A stretch of DNA of 64,000 nucleotides from CALCLY01 sp900552775. Lineage in GTDB: Bacteria > Bacillota > Clostridia > UMGS1883 > UMGS1540. Within the stretch, counting starts at the first letter, position 1, and the number at the start of each line of letters is the position of its first letter. The stretch is taken from contig CALCLY010000012.1 of the NCBI GenBank assembly GCA_937966555.1, forward strand, positions 62,001 through 126,000, in the 5' to 3' direction. Below the pieces are notes generated by a model. The model saw nothing but the letters and a program-made list of their open reading frames with translations. It was not told the DNA's origin and did not search any database. Of the stretch, positions 43,114 through 52,768 are shown in pieces. The translations under genes and the position numbers were made by a program.

Positions 43114-44103
43114 ATGAATGTTCTTGAAGATTTGTGCAAAGCTTCCGGTGTTTCGGGAAATGAGGATGAAGTCAGAAACTATTTGAGAGGACTTTGCAGT
43201 TACTATAATCCGACGGTGGACGTAATGGGAAATTTGCTTGTCAGCACCGGAGGAAAAGGCAAAAAAATACTTTTTGCCGCACATATGGATGAAGTCGGAC
43301 TGATTATTTCCGAAATTGAAGACAGTGGATTTTTAAGGTTTAAAACAGTCGGCGGAATTGATACCGGTGTTTTGATCGGGAAAAAGGTTTTCATAGGTGC
43401 AAAAAAAACAGTTGGCATAATCGGCATCAGAGCTGTGCATTTGCAGGGCAAAAACGATGAAATGAATGAGGAATCCCTTTATATTGATATTGGTGCCGAA
43501 AATAAAGAAGATGCAGAGAGCGTTGTTTCGCTCGGCGATTATGCGTGTTTTGAACATGTATTTAAAAAATTCGGAGATAATTTGCTTGCCGCAAAAGCGC
43601 TGGATAACAGAGCCGGCTGTGCAATAATGGCAGAACTTTTAAAGCGGGACGGAGCATACAATCTTTGTTTTGCGTTTACTGCCCAGGAGGAAACCGGATG
43701 CCGCGGTGCGGCGGCTGCGGCCGATTACTTTGAACCGGACTTAGCAGTTATAATAGAAACCACAATTTGTGCGGATACATATCCGACGGAGCCTCACAAA
43801 ACTCCTACAAGCGTGGGCAAAGGTCCTGTTATCACTTTTCTGGACAGGACGAGCGTTCCTGACAGGGATGTGATGAATTCTCTTATTGAAATGGCGAACA
43901 TGCAGAATATACCGTGGCAGTTTAAGAAGACAAATATGGGAGGAACCGATGCGGGAAGTGTATCCCGCGCCCTGGACGGTATACCTACGGCGGTTGTTGC
44001 TCTTCCGTGCAGAAATCTTCACTCACCCGTGACGGTTATCAGCATGAACGACTATATGAATCTATTCAGACTGCTTGATTTATGGATAAAGGATTTGGGA
44101 TAA
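43114..44103 (+). CDS. M42-family metallo-aminopeptidase, second copy
   Basis: A 329-residue paralog of the preceding gene. Metal and catalytic residues are kept: FAAHMDEVGL, ALDNRAGC, TAQEETGCRG, VIIETT and RNLHSPV. The ATG is immediately after the previous stop and its own stop overlaps the next ATG by one base (TAATG), so the three are made together. Confidence 0.92.
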   Translation: MNVLEDLCKASGVSGNEDEVRNYLRGLCSYYNPTVDVMGNLLVSTGGKGKKILFAAHMDEVGLIISEIEDSGFLRFKTVGGIDTGVLIGKKVFIGAKKTVGIIGIRAVHLQGKNDEMNEESLYIDIGAENKEDAESVVSLGDYACFEHVFKKFGDNLLAAKALDNRAGCAIMAELLKRDGAYNLCFAFTAQEETGCRGAAAAADYFEPDLAVIIETTICADTYPTEPHKTPTSVGKGPVITFLDRTSVPDRDVMNSLIEMANMQNIPWQFKKTNMGGTDAGSVSRALDGIPTAVVALPCRNLHSPVTVISMNDYMNLFRLLDLWIKDLG

Positions 44104-45032
44104 TGAATGATATTAAGGAAATTGCCGTAAAACTTTACGGCTTGTGTGCCGCAGGCGGATGCGAACGTGAAATGTCGGAATGTATTTCCGAATATTTAAA
44201 AGATATTGAAAGCTTTAAAGACGCTCACGGCACAATAGTTTTTCATAAAAAAGGTACAGGTACTCCTGCGGTGATTTTGGCAGCTCTTGATATTCCGTCA
44301 CTTTTTACAACACACAGAGATAAAGATGGTTTTATGCGTTTTTGCACTTACGGAGTTGATCATAAAAAAATTAAAGGTGCCCGCGTTCGCTTTGAAAGCG
44401 GAAAGTACGGCACGGTTTTTTCGGAAAAAGACAAAGACGATATGACAGATTTTTTTATTGATACAGGCGGAGAAAATATCGGAGAAGCGGAGCCTGTTTC
44501 AATCGATACGGGACTTTATTTTGCCGGTGATACGGTGCGTGGTTTTTCGGCAACCGATTACCTGCTTAAATCGGTGTTGATTTCGGCGGCATGTGCGAAA
44601 ACTGCCAGAGATTGTTATTTTGTTTTTGCGGCAAAAACCGCACTTCCGAGATTTTCGGCAGGTTTTATGCATAAAATTCCGCGTGAATGCGAAATTTACG
44701 TACTCGACAAAAGTGAAGTGCATGATGTGCCCGGAAATGATAACGTTCAAACTAAACTTGGCGGCGGTGTTTGCCTGCGAGTTGCGGACAAAAGTGTGAT
44801 TTCGTCAAAACGTCTTGTAAGTAAAACCGAAGTAATTGCAAAAGACATAAAGATTCAAAGAGAAGTGTCTGGCAGAACAGGTCTCGGCGGTTCGCTTCAG
44901 TCATATGAACTCGGATATGAGCTTGTTTCACTCGGACTTCCGGCACGATATGCAGATGAACTTTGTGAAACCGCGTCACTTTCTGACGCTGAAGAACTTC
45001 AAAAACTTTTGATTAAATATTTAGAGGTGTGA
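44103..45032 (+). CDS. Degenerate M42-family paralog, probable pseudoenzyme
   Basis: A 309-residue protein colinear with the two preceding M42 peptidases but stripped of ligands. The first-His segment reads ILAALDIPSL, the DDRAG segment SATDYLLKS, the QEE segment FAAKTALPR, and the final His segment is lost (GLGGSLQSYELGYELVSLGLPARY). The frame is open and codon use is like its neighbours, so it is not decaying at random. A structural or regulatory subunit of a mixed M42 particle is plausible. Starts at ATG overlapping the previous stop by one base. Confidence 0.7.
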   Translation: MNDIKEIAVKLYGLCAAGGCEREMSECISEYLKDIESFKDAHGTIVFHKKGTGTPAVILAALDIPSLFTTHRDKDGFMRFCTYGVDHKKIKGARVRFESGKYGTVFSEKDKDDMTDFFIDTGGENIGEAEPVSIDTGLYFAGDTVRGFSATDYLLKSVLISAACAKTARDCYFVFAAKTALPRFSAGFMHKIPRECEIYVLDKSEVHDVPGNDNVQTKLGGGVCLRVADKSVISSKRLVSKTEVIAKDIKIQREVSGRTGLGGSLQSYELGYELVSLGLPARYADELCETASLSDAEELQKLLIKYLEV

Positions 45033-45035
45033 ATA

Positions 45036-46295
45036 TTGGATAAGCTAAAGATAGAAGGCGGCAAAAAACTTTTCGGAAATGTCAGAATAAGCGGAGCAAA
45101 AAATGCGGCTGTTGCTATTATTCCGGCAGTACTGCTTGTTGACGGGGTATGCAGAATTGAAAATGTACCGGATATTCAGGACGTTTCCGCAATAACCGAA
45201 ATACTCACTTACTTGGGAGCAAAAGTATCGTTCCCTGATAAAAACACATTGGAAATAGACGCAGCAACCGTAAAAAGCTATATGGCAGATTGCGAAAAGG
45301 TTCGCTCTATGCGTGCGTCGTACTACCTGCTCGGCGCTCTGCTGGGCAGATTTCATAAGGCACATGTACGCCTGCCCGGAGGCTGCAATTTCGGAGAACG
45401 TCCCATAGATCAGCATATAAAAAGCTTTGAAGCTATGGGTGCGGATGTGAAAATTGATTATGACGTTGTGGTTGCAGAAGCTCCAGAGAGACTTCATGCA
45501 GCATCCGTATACCTTGATGTTGTAAGCGTTGGCGCAACCATCAATGCGATGCTTGCCGCATGTCTTGCCGACGGGCTGACGGTTATAGAAAACGCTGCAA
45601 AAGAACCGCATGTTGTTGACCTTGCTAATTTCTTAAATACGATGGGTGCTTCCATTAAGGGGGCAGGAACCGATGTTATAAGAATCAAAGGTGTTGAAAA
45701 ACTGCGCGGAGGCACATACAGCATAATTCCCGATCAGATAGAGGCGGGTACATTCATGATAGCCGCAGCGGCGGCAGGCGGAAATGTTTTGGTTGAAAAT
45801 GTTATACCGCGCCATATGGATTCGCTTTCGGCAAAGCTTCTTGAAGCAGGTGCAATAATCACAGAATACGAAGACTCAATCCGGGTTGAAAGTGATGGGA
45901 TTTTAAAAGGTGTAAACGTTAAAACAATGCCTTATCCGGGATTTCCGACAGATCTTCAGCCTCAAATAGTAACGCTTCTGTCAATTGCCAAAGGTACCAG
46001 CATGGTTACGGAAGGCGTATGGAAACAGAGATTTCAATATATTGAAGAACTTACGCGTATGGGCGCTGATGTAATCATCGGCGGTGACAGGGCGGTTATA
46101 CACGGAGTTGATAAACTGCACGGAGCGGTTGTACGTGCTACCGATTTAAGAGCCGGAGCATGTCTTGCAATAGCCGGACTGATTGCTGACGGTGTTACAT
46201 ATATAAACGAGCTTAAACATATAGACAGAGGCTATGAGGACTTGGAAGGCAAGCTTTCATCACTCGGAGCGCAGATTACAAGGATTGTTGACTGA
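45036..46295 (+). CDS. murA: UDP-N-acetylglucosamine 1-carboxyvinyltransferase
   Basis: First committed step of peptidoglycan synthesis. The 419-residue protein starts at TTG six nt after GAGGTG. It shows ISGAKNAAVAIIPA, the active-site cysteine in PGGCNFGERPIDQH (about residue 117; this Cys is the fosfomycin target in the family), and PGFPTDLQPQ. The stop overlaps the next ATG by one base (TGATG). Confidence 0.96.
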   Translation: MDKLKIEGGKKLFGNVRISGAKNAAVAIIPAVLLVDGVCRIENVPDIQDVSAITEILTYLGAKVSFPDKNTLEIDAATVKSYMADCEKVRSMRASYYLLGALLGRFHKAHVRLPGGCNFGERPIDQHIKSFEAMGADVKIDYDVVVAEAPERLHAASVYLDVVSVGATINAMLAACLADGLTVIENAAKEPHVVDLANFLNTMGASIKGAGTDVIRIKGVEKLRGGTYSIIPDQIEAGTFMIAAAAAGGNVLVENVIPRHMDSLSAKLLEAGAIITEYEDSIRVESDGILKGVNVKTMPYPGFPTDLQPQIVTLLSIAKGTSMVTEGVWKQRFQYIEELTRMGADVIIGGDRAVIHGVDKLHGAVVRATDLRAGACLAIAGLIADGVTYINELKHIDRGYEDLEGKLSSLGAQITRIVD

Positions 46296-47086
46296 TGATA
46301 AAAGTATGTCCGCTTTTCAGCGGCAGTAAAGGTAATTCTACATATATAGAAATAAACGGGAATGGGGTTTTGCTTGACGCAGGTGTGTCTTTTTCGCGAA
46401 TTTCTCAAAAACTTGATGCAGCCGGAATATCTCCGTTGCAGGTTAAAGCAATATTGATAACACACGAGCACAGCGATCATATACGCGGTGCAGGTGTGGC
46501 GGCGCGAAAACTCGGCGTTCCCGTATACGCTACCATACCGACATGGTATTCTATGAAAAAAACGCTCGGAAAAATAGAAAAAAACAATATTCTTCCGGTG
46601 ACACCGGGCAAAGAAGAGGAAATATGCGGAATATGTTTTAAAGCTTTTGAAATTCCGCATGATGCATCCGCTCCGGTGGGTTATAATTTTTTTGACGGCT
46701 CAAAGAAATTTACCGTTGCCACGGATCTCGGTGAAATGAGCGAAAAACTGTTTCTTTCGCTTTCGGGGAGCAACGGTATAATTTTAGAATCAAACCATGA
46801 TGTTAAAATGCTTTTAAACGGCGGATATCCGTACCACCTTAAAATGAGAATCCACGGCAAACTCGGTCATTTGTCAAACGATGAAGCCGCTTCCGTTTGT
46901 GCAAGACTTGCAAACCTCGGAACAAAAACCATATTGCTCGGTCATTTGAGCGAGGAAAACAACAGGCCTGAGATAGCCCTTGCACAGACTGCAGACATGC
47001 TGTGCAAAGACGGTGTACGCCTTGATGAAGATGTTCTTTTAAGGGTTTTGGGTCAGAATCACAAAACGGAGATTTTTGAAATATGA
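46295..47086 (+). CDS. MBL-fold hydrolase, WalJ/YycJ-like
   Basis: Metallo-beta-lactamase-fold protein of 263 residues with GSKGNSTYIE, the metal motif THEHSDHIRG near residue 57, and LESNHDVKMLLNGGYP plus KLGHLSNDEAA later. This pattern matches the YycJ/WalJ family, linked to cell-wall and division control with WalRK. The nearby rlmH (YydA) is also a frequent WalJ neighbour in Bacillota. Coupled to murA and overlapping rlmH by 4 nt. Confidence 0.88.
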   Translation: MIKVCPLFSGSKGNSTYIEINGNGVLLDAGVSFSRISQKLDAAGISPLQVKAILITHEHSDHIRGAGVAARKLGVPVYATIPTWYSMKKTLGKIEKNNILPVTPGKEEEICGICFKAFEIPHDASAPVGYNFFDGSKKFTVATDLGEMSEKLFLSLSGSNGIILESNHDVKMLLNGGYPYHLKMRIHGKLGHLSNDEAASVCARLANLGTKTILLGHLSEENNRPEIALAQTADMLCKDGVRLDEDVLLRVLGQNHKTEIFEI

Positions 47087-47556
47087 AAATAAAAATAATT
47101 GCCGTGGGCAAACTTAAAGATAAGTTTTTAAGAGAAGCGTCGGGAGAGTTTGAAAAAAGACTTTCCCGTTTTTGTAATTTGGATATTGTTGAAATACCTG
47201 ATATTAAAAACCCCGATTTGTCATCAAAAGCTCTTTGCGATGAAGTAAGACAGAAAGAGGGAAAGACTATTCTTTCCAAAATTAAAAACGAATATGTTGC
47301 CGCAATGTGTATAGAGGGCAAAAAATTGTCAAGCGAAAAATTTGCGACGCTTTTAAGAGATTGTACAATGCGAACACCGGATGTTACTTTTGTAATAGGC
47401 GGTTCGCTCGGACTTTCGGATGAAGTTAAAAACCGCGCGGATATAAAACTTTCCGTATCCGATATGACATTTCCGCACGGTCTGTTCAGAGTAATGCTTC
47501 TTGAGCAGATTTACCGTGCTTTTAAAATAAATTCTGGGGAGGATTATCATAAATAA
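47083..47556 (+). CDS. rlmH: 23S rRNA pseudouridine-1915 N3-methyltransferase
   Basis: SPOUT methyltransferase of 157 residues that acts on helix 69 of 23S rRNA. The knot motifs are VIGGSLGLSDEVKNRADIK and FPHGLFRVMLLEQIYRAF near the C-terminus; CIEGKKLSSEKFA lies in the middle. It overlaps the MBL gene by ATGA. Confidence 0.95.
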   Translation: MKIKIIAVGKLKDKFLREASGEFEKRLSRFCNLDIVEIPDIKNPDLSSKALCDEVRQKEGKTILSKIKNEYVAAMCIEGKKLSSEKFATLLRDCTMRTPDVTFVIGGSLGLSDEVKNRADIKLSVSDMTFPHGLFRVMLLEQIYRAFKINSGEDYHK

Positions 47557-47557
47557 A

Positions 47558-49531
47558 ATGAATATTAATGAATTGAGAGATAAACTTAATTATCACAGTT
47601 ACCGTTATTATGTACTTGATGATCCTGAAATATCGGATTATGAGTATGATATGCTAATGAAAAAACTGAAAGATATGGAAGAAGCGGATCCGTCGCTTAT
47701 AACGCCCGATTCTCCGACACAAAGAGTCGGAGGTGCTCCTCTTGTACGGTTTGAAACGGTTGAACATGAAGTAAAAATGGAAAGCCTTAACGACTGTTTT
47801 GATAAAGGCGAAATTTTGGCATTTGACGAACGTGTAAGAGGAATACTGGGCTTTTCGCCCGAATATGTTGCTGAGCCTAAGATTGACGGTCTGTCTGTAT
47901 CGCTTGAATACCGCGACGGTGTTTTTTTTCGCGGTTCAACACGCGGAGATGGTCTGGTGGGCGAAGATGTTACTCAGAATTTAAAAACTGTCGGTTCAAT
48001 TCCGTTAAGACTTAAAAAAAATATACCGTATCTTGAAGTACGCGGAGAAATATTTATGCCGAAGGCGGCTTTTAAAAAATTAAACGAGCAAAGAGAAATA
48101 ACGGGTGAAAGTATATTTGCCAATCCGAGAAATGCTGCTGCCGGTTCACTCAGACAGCTTGACCCGGCTGTTGCCGTCAAGCGCAAACTCGATATTTTTG
48201 TTTTTAATATTCAAAGAGCAGACGGACTGGAGGTCTGGACGCATTCGGAAGGAATTGCCGCACTGCATGAATTGGGATTTAAAGTAATACCGATTGACAA
48301 AACTTATAAAGATATAGATTCGGCATTTGAACGTGTATTGCAGATCGGGGCGGAGAGAGATTCTCTTGCATACGATATTGACGGCGCTGTTATAAAGGTA
48401 AACGATATTTCCCAAAGAGAGAAGCTCGGCAGTACGGCAAAATGTCCGAGATGGGCGGCGGCTTTTAAATTTCCGCCGGAGCAGAAAGAAACAAAACTTC
48501 TCGATATTGTCTTGCAAATCGGCAGAACGGGAGCGGTCACACCGAATGCTGTTTTGGAACCCGTTACAGTTGCGGGCAGCCGGGTAAGCCGCGCAACTCT
48601 TCATAATATAGATTATATACGCGAAAAGGACATAAGAATAGGGGATACAGTTATTTTGCAGAAGGCAGGAGATGTTATTCCGGAGATTCAAAGGGTTTTA
48701 AAAGATAAGCGTGACGGAAGCGAAAAAGAATTTCATATGCCCGAAAAATGTCCCGTTTGCGGAGCACCGCTTTTCAGAGAAGAAGGCGAAGCGGTTTTCA
48801 GATGTACTGATGAGATGTGTCCGTCGCAAAGGAGCAGAAGAATTATTCACTTTGCATCAAGAGATGCCATGGATATTGAAGGTATGGGACCGTCGCTTGT
48901 TCTTAAACTCCTTGAAAACAATGTGATAGACGATTTCGGAGATTTGTATTATATGCGTGCCGAGCAGCTTGAGGTAATGGAAAAAATGGGAGCCAAAAGC
49001 GCATCAAATATTATAAATGCGGTAAATGAATCAAAAAAACGCGATTTGTCAAGACTTCTTTTTGCATTCGGCATACGCCACGTCGGAAAACGTGCGGCAG
49101 AGATTGCGGCAGAGCACTGCAAAACACTTGACGGTGTTTTGGCAGCGTCCGAAGATGAGCTTGCGGCGCTCCCCGATATCGGAGAAAAAATAGCGCACAG
49201 TTTATGTACATCTCTTAAAAACAAACGTTTGTTAAACAATATTGATAAACTCAGAAAAGCAGGCGTTAACCTGACACATAATGAAAGTGAAGCAGGTACT
49301 AAATTTGCCGGGAAAACATTTGTTTTAACAGGAACACTGCCAAACCTTACAAGAAACGAAGCATCGGCAAAAATTACGAAAAACGGAGGAAAAGTCTCCG
49401 GGTCGGTTTCAAAGAAAACAGATTATGTTGTTGCCGGTGATGAGGCAGGTTCAAAGCTTTTAAAAGCGCGTGACCTTGGAATTACAATTATAGACGAAAG
49501 CACATTTTTAAAAATGTTTGAGGAGGACTGA
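47558..49531 (+). CDS. ligA: NAD-dependent DNA ligase
   Basis: Seals nicks during replication and repair. The 657-residue protein has the adenylation domain with the catalytic lysine in AEPKIDGLS (about residue 108), an OB fold, the four-cysteine zinc finger CPVCG..C..CPSQ near residue 400, HhH repeats and a C-terminal BRCT domain (KFAGKTFVLTGTLPN). It starts one base after the rlmH stop; the GGGGAGG site is about 15 nt upstream. Confidence 0.97.
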   Translation: MNINELRDKLNYHSYRYYVLDDPEISDYEYDMLMKKLKDMEEADPSLITPDSPTQRVGGAPLVRFETVEHEVKMESLNDCFDKGEILAFDERVRGILGFSPEYVAEPKIDGLSVSLEYRDGVFFRGSTRGDGLVGEDVTQNLKTVGSIPLRLKKNIPYLEVRGEIFMPKAAFKKLNEQREITGESIFANPRNAAAGSLRQLDPAVAVKRKLDIFVFNIQRADGLEVWTHSEGIAALHELGFKVIPIDKTYKDIDSAFERVLQIGAERDSLAYDIDGAVIKVNDISQREKLGSTAKCPRWAAAFKFPPEQKETKLLDIVLQIGRTGAVTPNAVLEPVTVAGSRVSRATLHNIDYIREKDIRIGDTVILQKAGDVIPEIQRVLKDKRDGSEKEFHMPEKCPVCGAPLFREEGEAVFRCTDEMCPSQRSRRIIHFASRDAMDIEGMGPSLVLKLLENNVIDDFGDLYYMRAEQLEVMEKMGAKSASNIINAVNESKKRDLSRLLFAFGIRHVGKRAAEIAAEHCKTLDGVLAASEDELAALPDIGEKIAHSLCTSLKNKRLLNNIDKLRKAGVNLTHNESEAGTKFAGKTFVLTGTLPNLTRNEASAKITKNGGKVSGSVSKKTDYVVAGDEAGSKLLKARDLGITIIDESTFLKMFEED

Positions 49532-49532
49532 C

Positions 49533-50117
49533 ATGAATTTTAAAGACGAATTTATAGAGATTTACAATGAAAATATTACAAGGGACGGAGCGGATAAGCT
49601 TTTGGAGTATCTCAAATCTCCCTCAAGTGATTTTTTTACCGCTCCCGCAAGCACAAGATTTCACGGCTCGTATGACGGAGGACTGTGCGAACACAGTCTG
49701 AATGTTTATCACTGCCTTGCCGATTACCTTGAAAGAGAAAGTGTTCAGGATTTGTATGGTCTTTCGTATTCACCGGAAACTGTGGCTATTGTATCTCTTC
49801 TTCATGACCTTTGCAAAATAAACTGTTATAAAAAAGGAACACGAAATGTTAAAGTAAACGGTGTTTGGGAGCAGGTGCCCACATATGATTACGCAGATGA
49901 CCTGCCGTATGGACACGGAGAAAAATCCGTTTACATCATAACCGGTTTTATGCGTCTTACAAGAGAAGAAGCTTTTGCAATCAGATATCATATGGGTTTT
50001 TCGGGAAATGAGGACAAAAAGCTTGTCGGAAGCGCTTTTGAAAAATATCCACTTGCATTTGCCGTTTCCGTGGCAGATATGGAAGCTACATATTTTCTTG
50101 AAAGCAATAAAAACTGA
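49533..50117 (+). CDS. HD-domain hydrolase
   Basis: A 194-residue protein with HD-superfamily ligands: CEHSLNVYHCL near residue 54, VSLLHDLCK near 92 and the later IRYHMGF. It resembles small HD hydrolases annotated without a defined substrate, often near replication or repair genes. The ATG overlaps nothing but lies directly after ligA, with GAGGAGG upstream, so it is likely co-transcribed. Confidence 0.8.
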   Translation: MNFKDEFIEIYNENITRDGADKLLEYLKSPSSDFFTAPASTRFHGSYDGGLCEHSLNVYHCLADYLERESVQDLYGLSYSPETVAIVSLLHDLCKINCYKKGTRNVKVNGVWEQVPTYDYADDLPYGHGEKSVYIITGFMRLTREEAFAIRYHMGFSGNEDKKLVGSAFEKYPLAFAVSVADMEATYFLESNKN

Positions 50118-50120
50118 TTG

Positions 50121-50146
50121 GTTACATTTTGTTAATAAAATGTAAC
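50121..50146 (+). terminator. AT-rich perfect inverted repeat before serC
   Basis: GTTACATTTT and AAAATGTAAC (10 bp each) around GTTAAT. It may terminate the ligA unit or act as an operator for serC, since it sits just before the serC -10. Confidence 0.45.
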
Positions 50147-50168
50147 AGATAACATCAATGCAATGTGA

Positions 50169-50174
50169 TATAAT
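50169..50174 (+). promoter_or_regulatory. -10 element of serC-serA
   Basis: TATAAT at 50169-50174 about 64 nt before serC. No good -35 is seen, so an activator might be needed. Confidence 0.4.
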
Positions 50175-50237
50175 TATAAGAAAAGTAGGATTTATTGATT
50201 TTTAAGTCATAAGTCCCCGTTGAAAGGATTTGATTAA

Positions 50238-51317
50238 ATGGACAGAGTGTATAATTTTTCCGCAGGTCCGTCTATGCTGCCTTTGGAAGTTTTAAAAAGA
50301 GCTCAAAGCGAGATGCTGAATTATGATAATACAGGTATGAGTGTTATGGAAATGAGCCATCGTTCCAAAGCGTTCGAAAAGATTATTCGCAGAGCAGAGG
50401 AATTGATGAGAAAGCTCATGAACATACCCGATAATTATAAAGTAATGTTTCTTCAGGGAGGAGCATCAACTCAGTTTGCGATGGTTCCGATGAATCTGCT
50501 TAAAAAAAGTAAAAAAGCCGATTATGTTATCACCGGAAACTGGTCAAAGAAAGCTGCGTCCGAATGTGAAAAATACGGAGAAGTTAACCGCGTGGCTTCA
50601 AGCGCGGACAAGACTTTTACGTACATACCCGAGCTTCATCCGAGCACTTTTGGCAAAGATGCCGATTATTTTCATATTACGTTTAACAACACCATTTACG
50701 GAACAAGATATACAAAGATTCCGGAAACCGGCGATGTGCCTTTGGTAGCGGATATATCTTCCATGATTCTTTCTCAGAAACTTGATGTTTCTAAATTCGG
50801 TCTTTTGTATGCCGGTGCGCAGAAGAATATAGCGCCTGCAGGACTTACCGTGGCAATTATGCGTGAAGATTTAATCGGCGATACACTTCCCGGAACGCCT
50901 ACAATGCTTAAGTATTCAACACATGCCGAAAACGGTTCTATGTATAATACTCCTCCTTGTTACTGCATCTATATTTGTATGCTTGTTATGGAATGGCTTG
51001 AAGAACTCGGCGGAGTTGAAGAAATGGAGAAGATAAATGTTCGCAAAGCAGGTCTTTTCTATGACTTTTTAGACAACTCAAAAATGTTTAAAGGCACGGT
51101 TGAGAAAAAAGACCGTTCGCTTATGAATGTACCTTTTGTCACGGGTAATGCTGATCTTGATGCAAAATTCATAGAACAGGCAACAGCAGCAGGTTTTGTA
51201 AATCTCAAAGGTCACAGAACGGTGGGCGGAATGAGAGCAAGTATCTATAATGCAATGCCCGAAGAAGGTGTTTTGAAGCTTATCGACTTTATGAAGAAAT
51301 TTGAAAAAGAAAACTGA
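50238..51317 (+). CDS. serC: Phosphoserine aminotransferase
   Basis: PLP enzyme converting 3-phosphohydroxypyruvate to phosphoserine. The 359-residue protein begins VYNFSAGPSMLP; the PLP lysine lies in YAGAQKNIAPAG (about residue 195), and HRTVGGMRASIYNAM closes the domain. GAAAGGA lies 9 nt upstream. It is 21 nt before serA, the preceding pathway step. Confidence 0.96.
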   Translation: MDRVYNFSAGPSMLPLEVLKRAQSEMLNYDNTGMSVMEMSHRSKAFEKIIRRAEELMRKLMNIPDNYKVMFLQGGASTQFAMVPMNLLKKSKKADYVITGNWSKKAASECEKYGEVNRVASSADKTFTYIPELHPSTFGKDADYFHITFNNTIYGTRYTKIPETGDVPLVADISSMILSQKLDVSKFGLLYAGAQKNIAPAGLTVAIMREDLIGDTLPGTPTMLKYSTHAENGSMYNTPPCYCIYICMLVMEWLEELGGVEEMEKINVRKAGLFYDFLDNSKMFKGTVEKKDRSLMNVPFVTGNADLDAKFIEQATAAGFVNLKGHRTVGGMRASIYNAMPEEGVLKLIDFMKKFEKEN

Positions 51318-51338
51318 TTTCCGAAAGGATTTGAAAAA

Positions 51339-52514
51339 ATGTATAATATTAAAACGCTGAATAAAATATCCGAAAAAGGACTGAAATATTTTTCTGACAG
51401 CAAGTACATGGTATCAGACAGTGTTGAAAACCCCGATGCTATAATTCTTAGAAGCTTTTCCATGCATGATATGGAGCTTCCGGAGAGTTTGCTTGCTGTA
51501 GGCAGAGCGGGAGCAGGTGTGAATAATATTCCTATTGACAAATGCGCCGAAAAGGGTATAGTTGTTTTCAATACGCCCGGAGCCAATGCAAATGCGGTTA
51601 AAGAACTTACAGTTCTCGGTTTGCTCATTGCATCACGCAAGGTATGCGATGGTGTGGAATGGGCAAAAACGCTGAAGGACGATCCCGATGCGGCAAAAAA
51701 AATCGAAAAGGGCAAAGGTCAGTTTGCAGGTCCTGAGATCATGGGCAAAAAGCTTGCCGTTATAGGCTTGGGAGCTATTGGAGTTATGGTGGCAAACGCT
51801 GCGTATAATTTAGGCATGGATGTTTTGGGATATGATCCTTATATATCTGTGAAAGCAGCACTTGGACTTTCGCGTCATGTTGAGCTTGTTCAAGACCTTA
51901 AAACGCTTCTTTCTGATGCGGATTATGTTTCAATCCATGTTCCGCTTCTTCCCGATACAAAAGGAATGATTTCGGAAGAACTCATTTCATATATGAAGGA
52001 CGGAGTAAGAATTCTGAACTTTGCACGCGGACCGTTAGTTGATTTTGAGGCTGTAAAAAAAGCTCTGCAAAGCGGTAAAGCAGCTGCGTATGTAACAGAT
52101 TTTCCCGATACGGATACTTTATCTTTGCCAAATACAGTGTGCATTCCTCACCTTGGAGCGTCAACAAATGAGTCTGAGGAAAATTGTGCGGAAATGGCTG
52201 CAAAAGAAATTATTGATTTTCTTGAAAACGGCAATATTACAAACAGTGTGAATTATCCGAATTGCGAGCTTGCAAGAGAAGACGGAGTGCGTATAACCGT
52301 TGCACATAAAAACATACCCAATATGCTCAGCAGATTTTCCGGTCTTTTGGCAGATAACGGTGTTAATATTGAAAACCTTGTAAACAAAAGCAAAAAAGAA
52401 TTTGCATATACAATTCTTGATATTGGTGCAGATACACCTGAAAAGACAATAGATGAAGTTGTAAAAGAGATAAAGAAAATAAATGACGTTCTTGCAGTGA
52501 GAGTTATCAGATAG
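51339..52514 (+). CDS. serA: D-3-phosphoglycerate dehydrogenase
   Basis: NAD-dependent first step of serine synthesis. The 391-residue protein has the substrate-binding RAGAGVNNIPID, the Rossmann LAVIGLGAIGVMVANAA, LNFARGPLVD and the catalytic His in CIPHLGASTNESE. A short C-terminal ACT domain (from about residue 320) may sense serine. No serB is present here. Confidence 0.95.
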   Translation: MYNIKTLNKISEKGLKYFSDSKYMVSDSVENPDAIILRSFSMHDMELPESLLAVGRAGAGVNNIPIDKCAEKGIVVFNTPGANANAVKELTVLGLLIASRKVCDGVEWAKTLKDDPDAAKKIEKGKGQFAGPEIMGKKLAVIGLGAIGVMVANAAYNLGMDVLGYDPYISVKAALGLSRHVELVQDLKTLLSDADYVSIHVPLLPDTKGMISEELISYMKDGVRILNFARGPLVDFEAVKKALQSGKAAAYVTDFPDTDTLSLPNTVCIPHLGASTNESEENCAEMAAKEIIDFLENGNITNSVNYPNCELAREDGVRITVAHKNIPNMLSRFSGLLADNGVNIENLVNKSKKEFAYTILDIGADTPEKTIDEVVKEIKKINDVLAVRVIR

Positions 52515-52531
52515 AGCATTATTTTCAAAAT

Positions 52532-52577
52532 AAAAAGGAAATGCAGTAAAATTATTTTGCTGCGTTTCCTTTTTTTA
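52532..52577 (+). terminator. Intrinsic terminator of serC-serA
   Basis: AAAAAGGAAATGCAG pairs with CTGCGTTTCCTTTTT around an AT-rich interior, ending in a T-run. Confidence 0.85.
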
Positions 52578-52675
52578 TTTATTTTAGCTGAAAAACACGG
52601 CTTATAAATTTTTTGCAAAAATTTTTTTCAGTATATAAATATTCAGCTTTTAAGGTAAAATGCAACATTTTATGC

Positions 52676-52704
52676 TTTACAAAAAAATTGTATTACTGTA
52701 TAAT
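52676..52704 (+). promoter_or_regulatory. Sigma-A promoter of the second SLH gene
   Basis: TTTACA (52676-52681) and TATAAT (52699-52704), 17-nt spacer. Confidence 0.75.
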
Positions 52705-52768
52705 TAACCTATAGTAATGAACTGAATAAGCATTTAAAGTTCTGAAAAAATTTTAAGGTGGTTTTGCA

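Noticed and set aside
45045..45611. 188-codon open frame on the minus strand opposite murA
   Set aside because: It is antisense to a secure murA, is Cys/Phe-rich with no domain and no ribosome binding site; a shadow frame.
48146..48691. 181-codon minus-strand frame within ligA
   Set aside because: Complementary to conserved ligase domains; shadow only.
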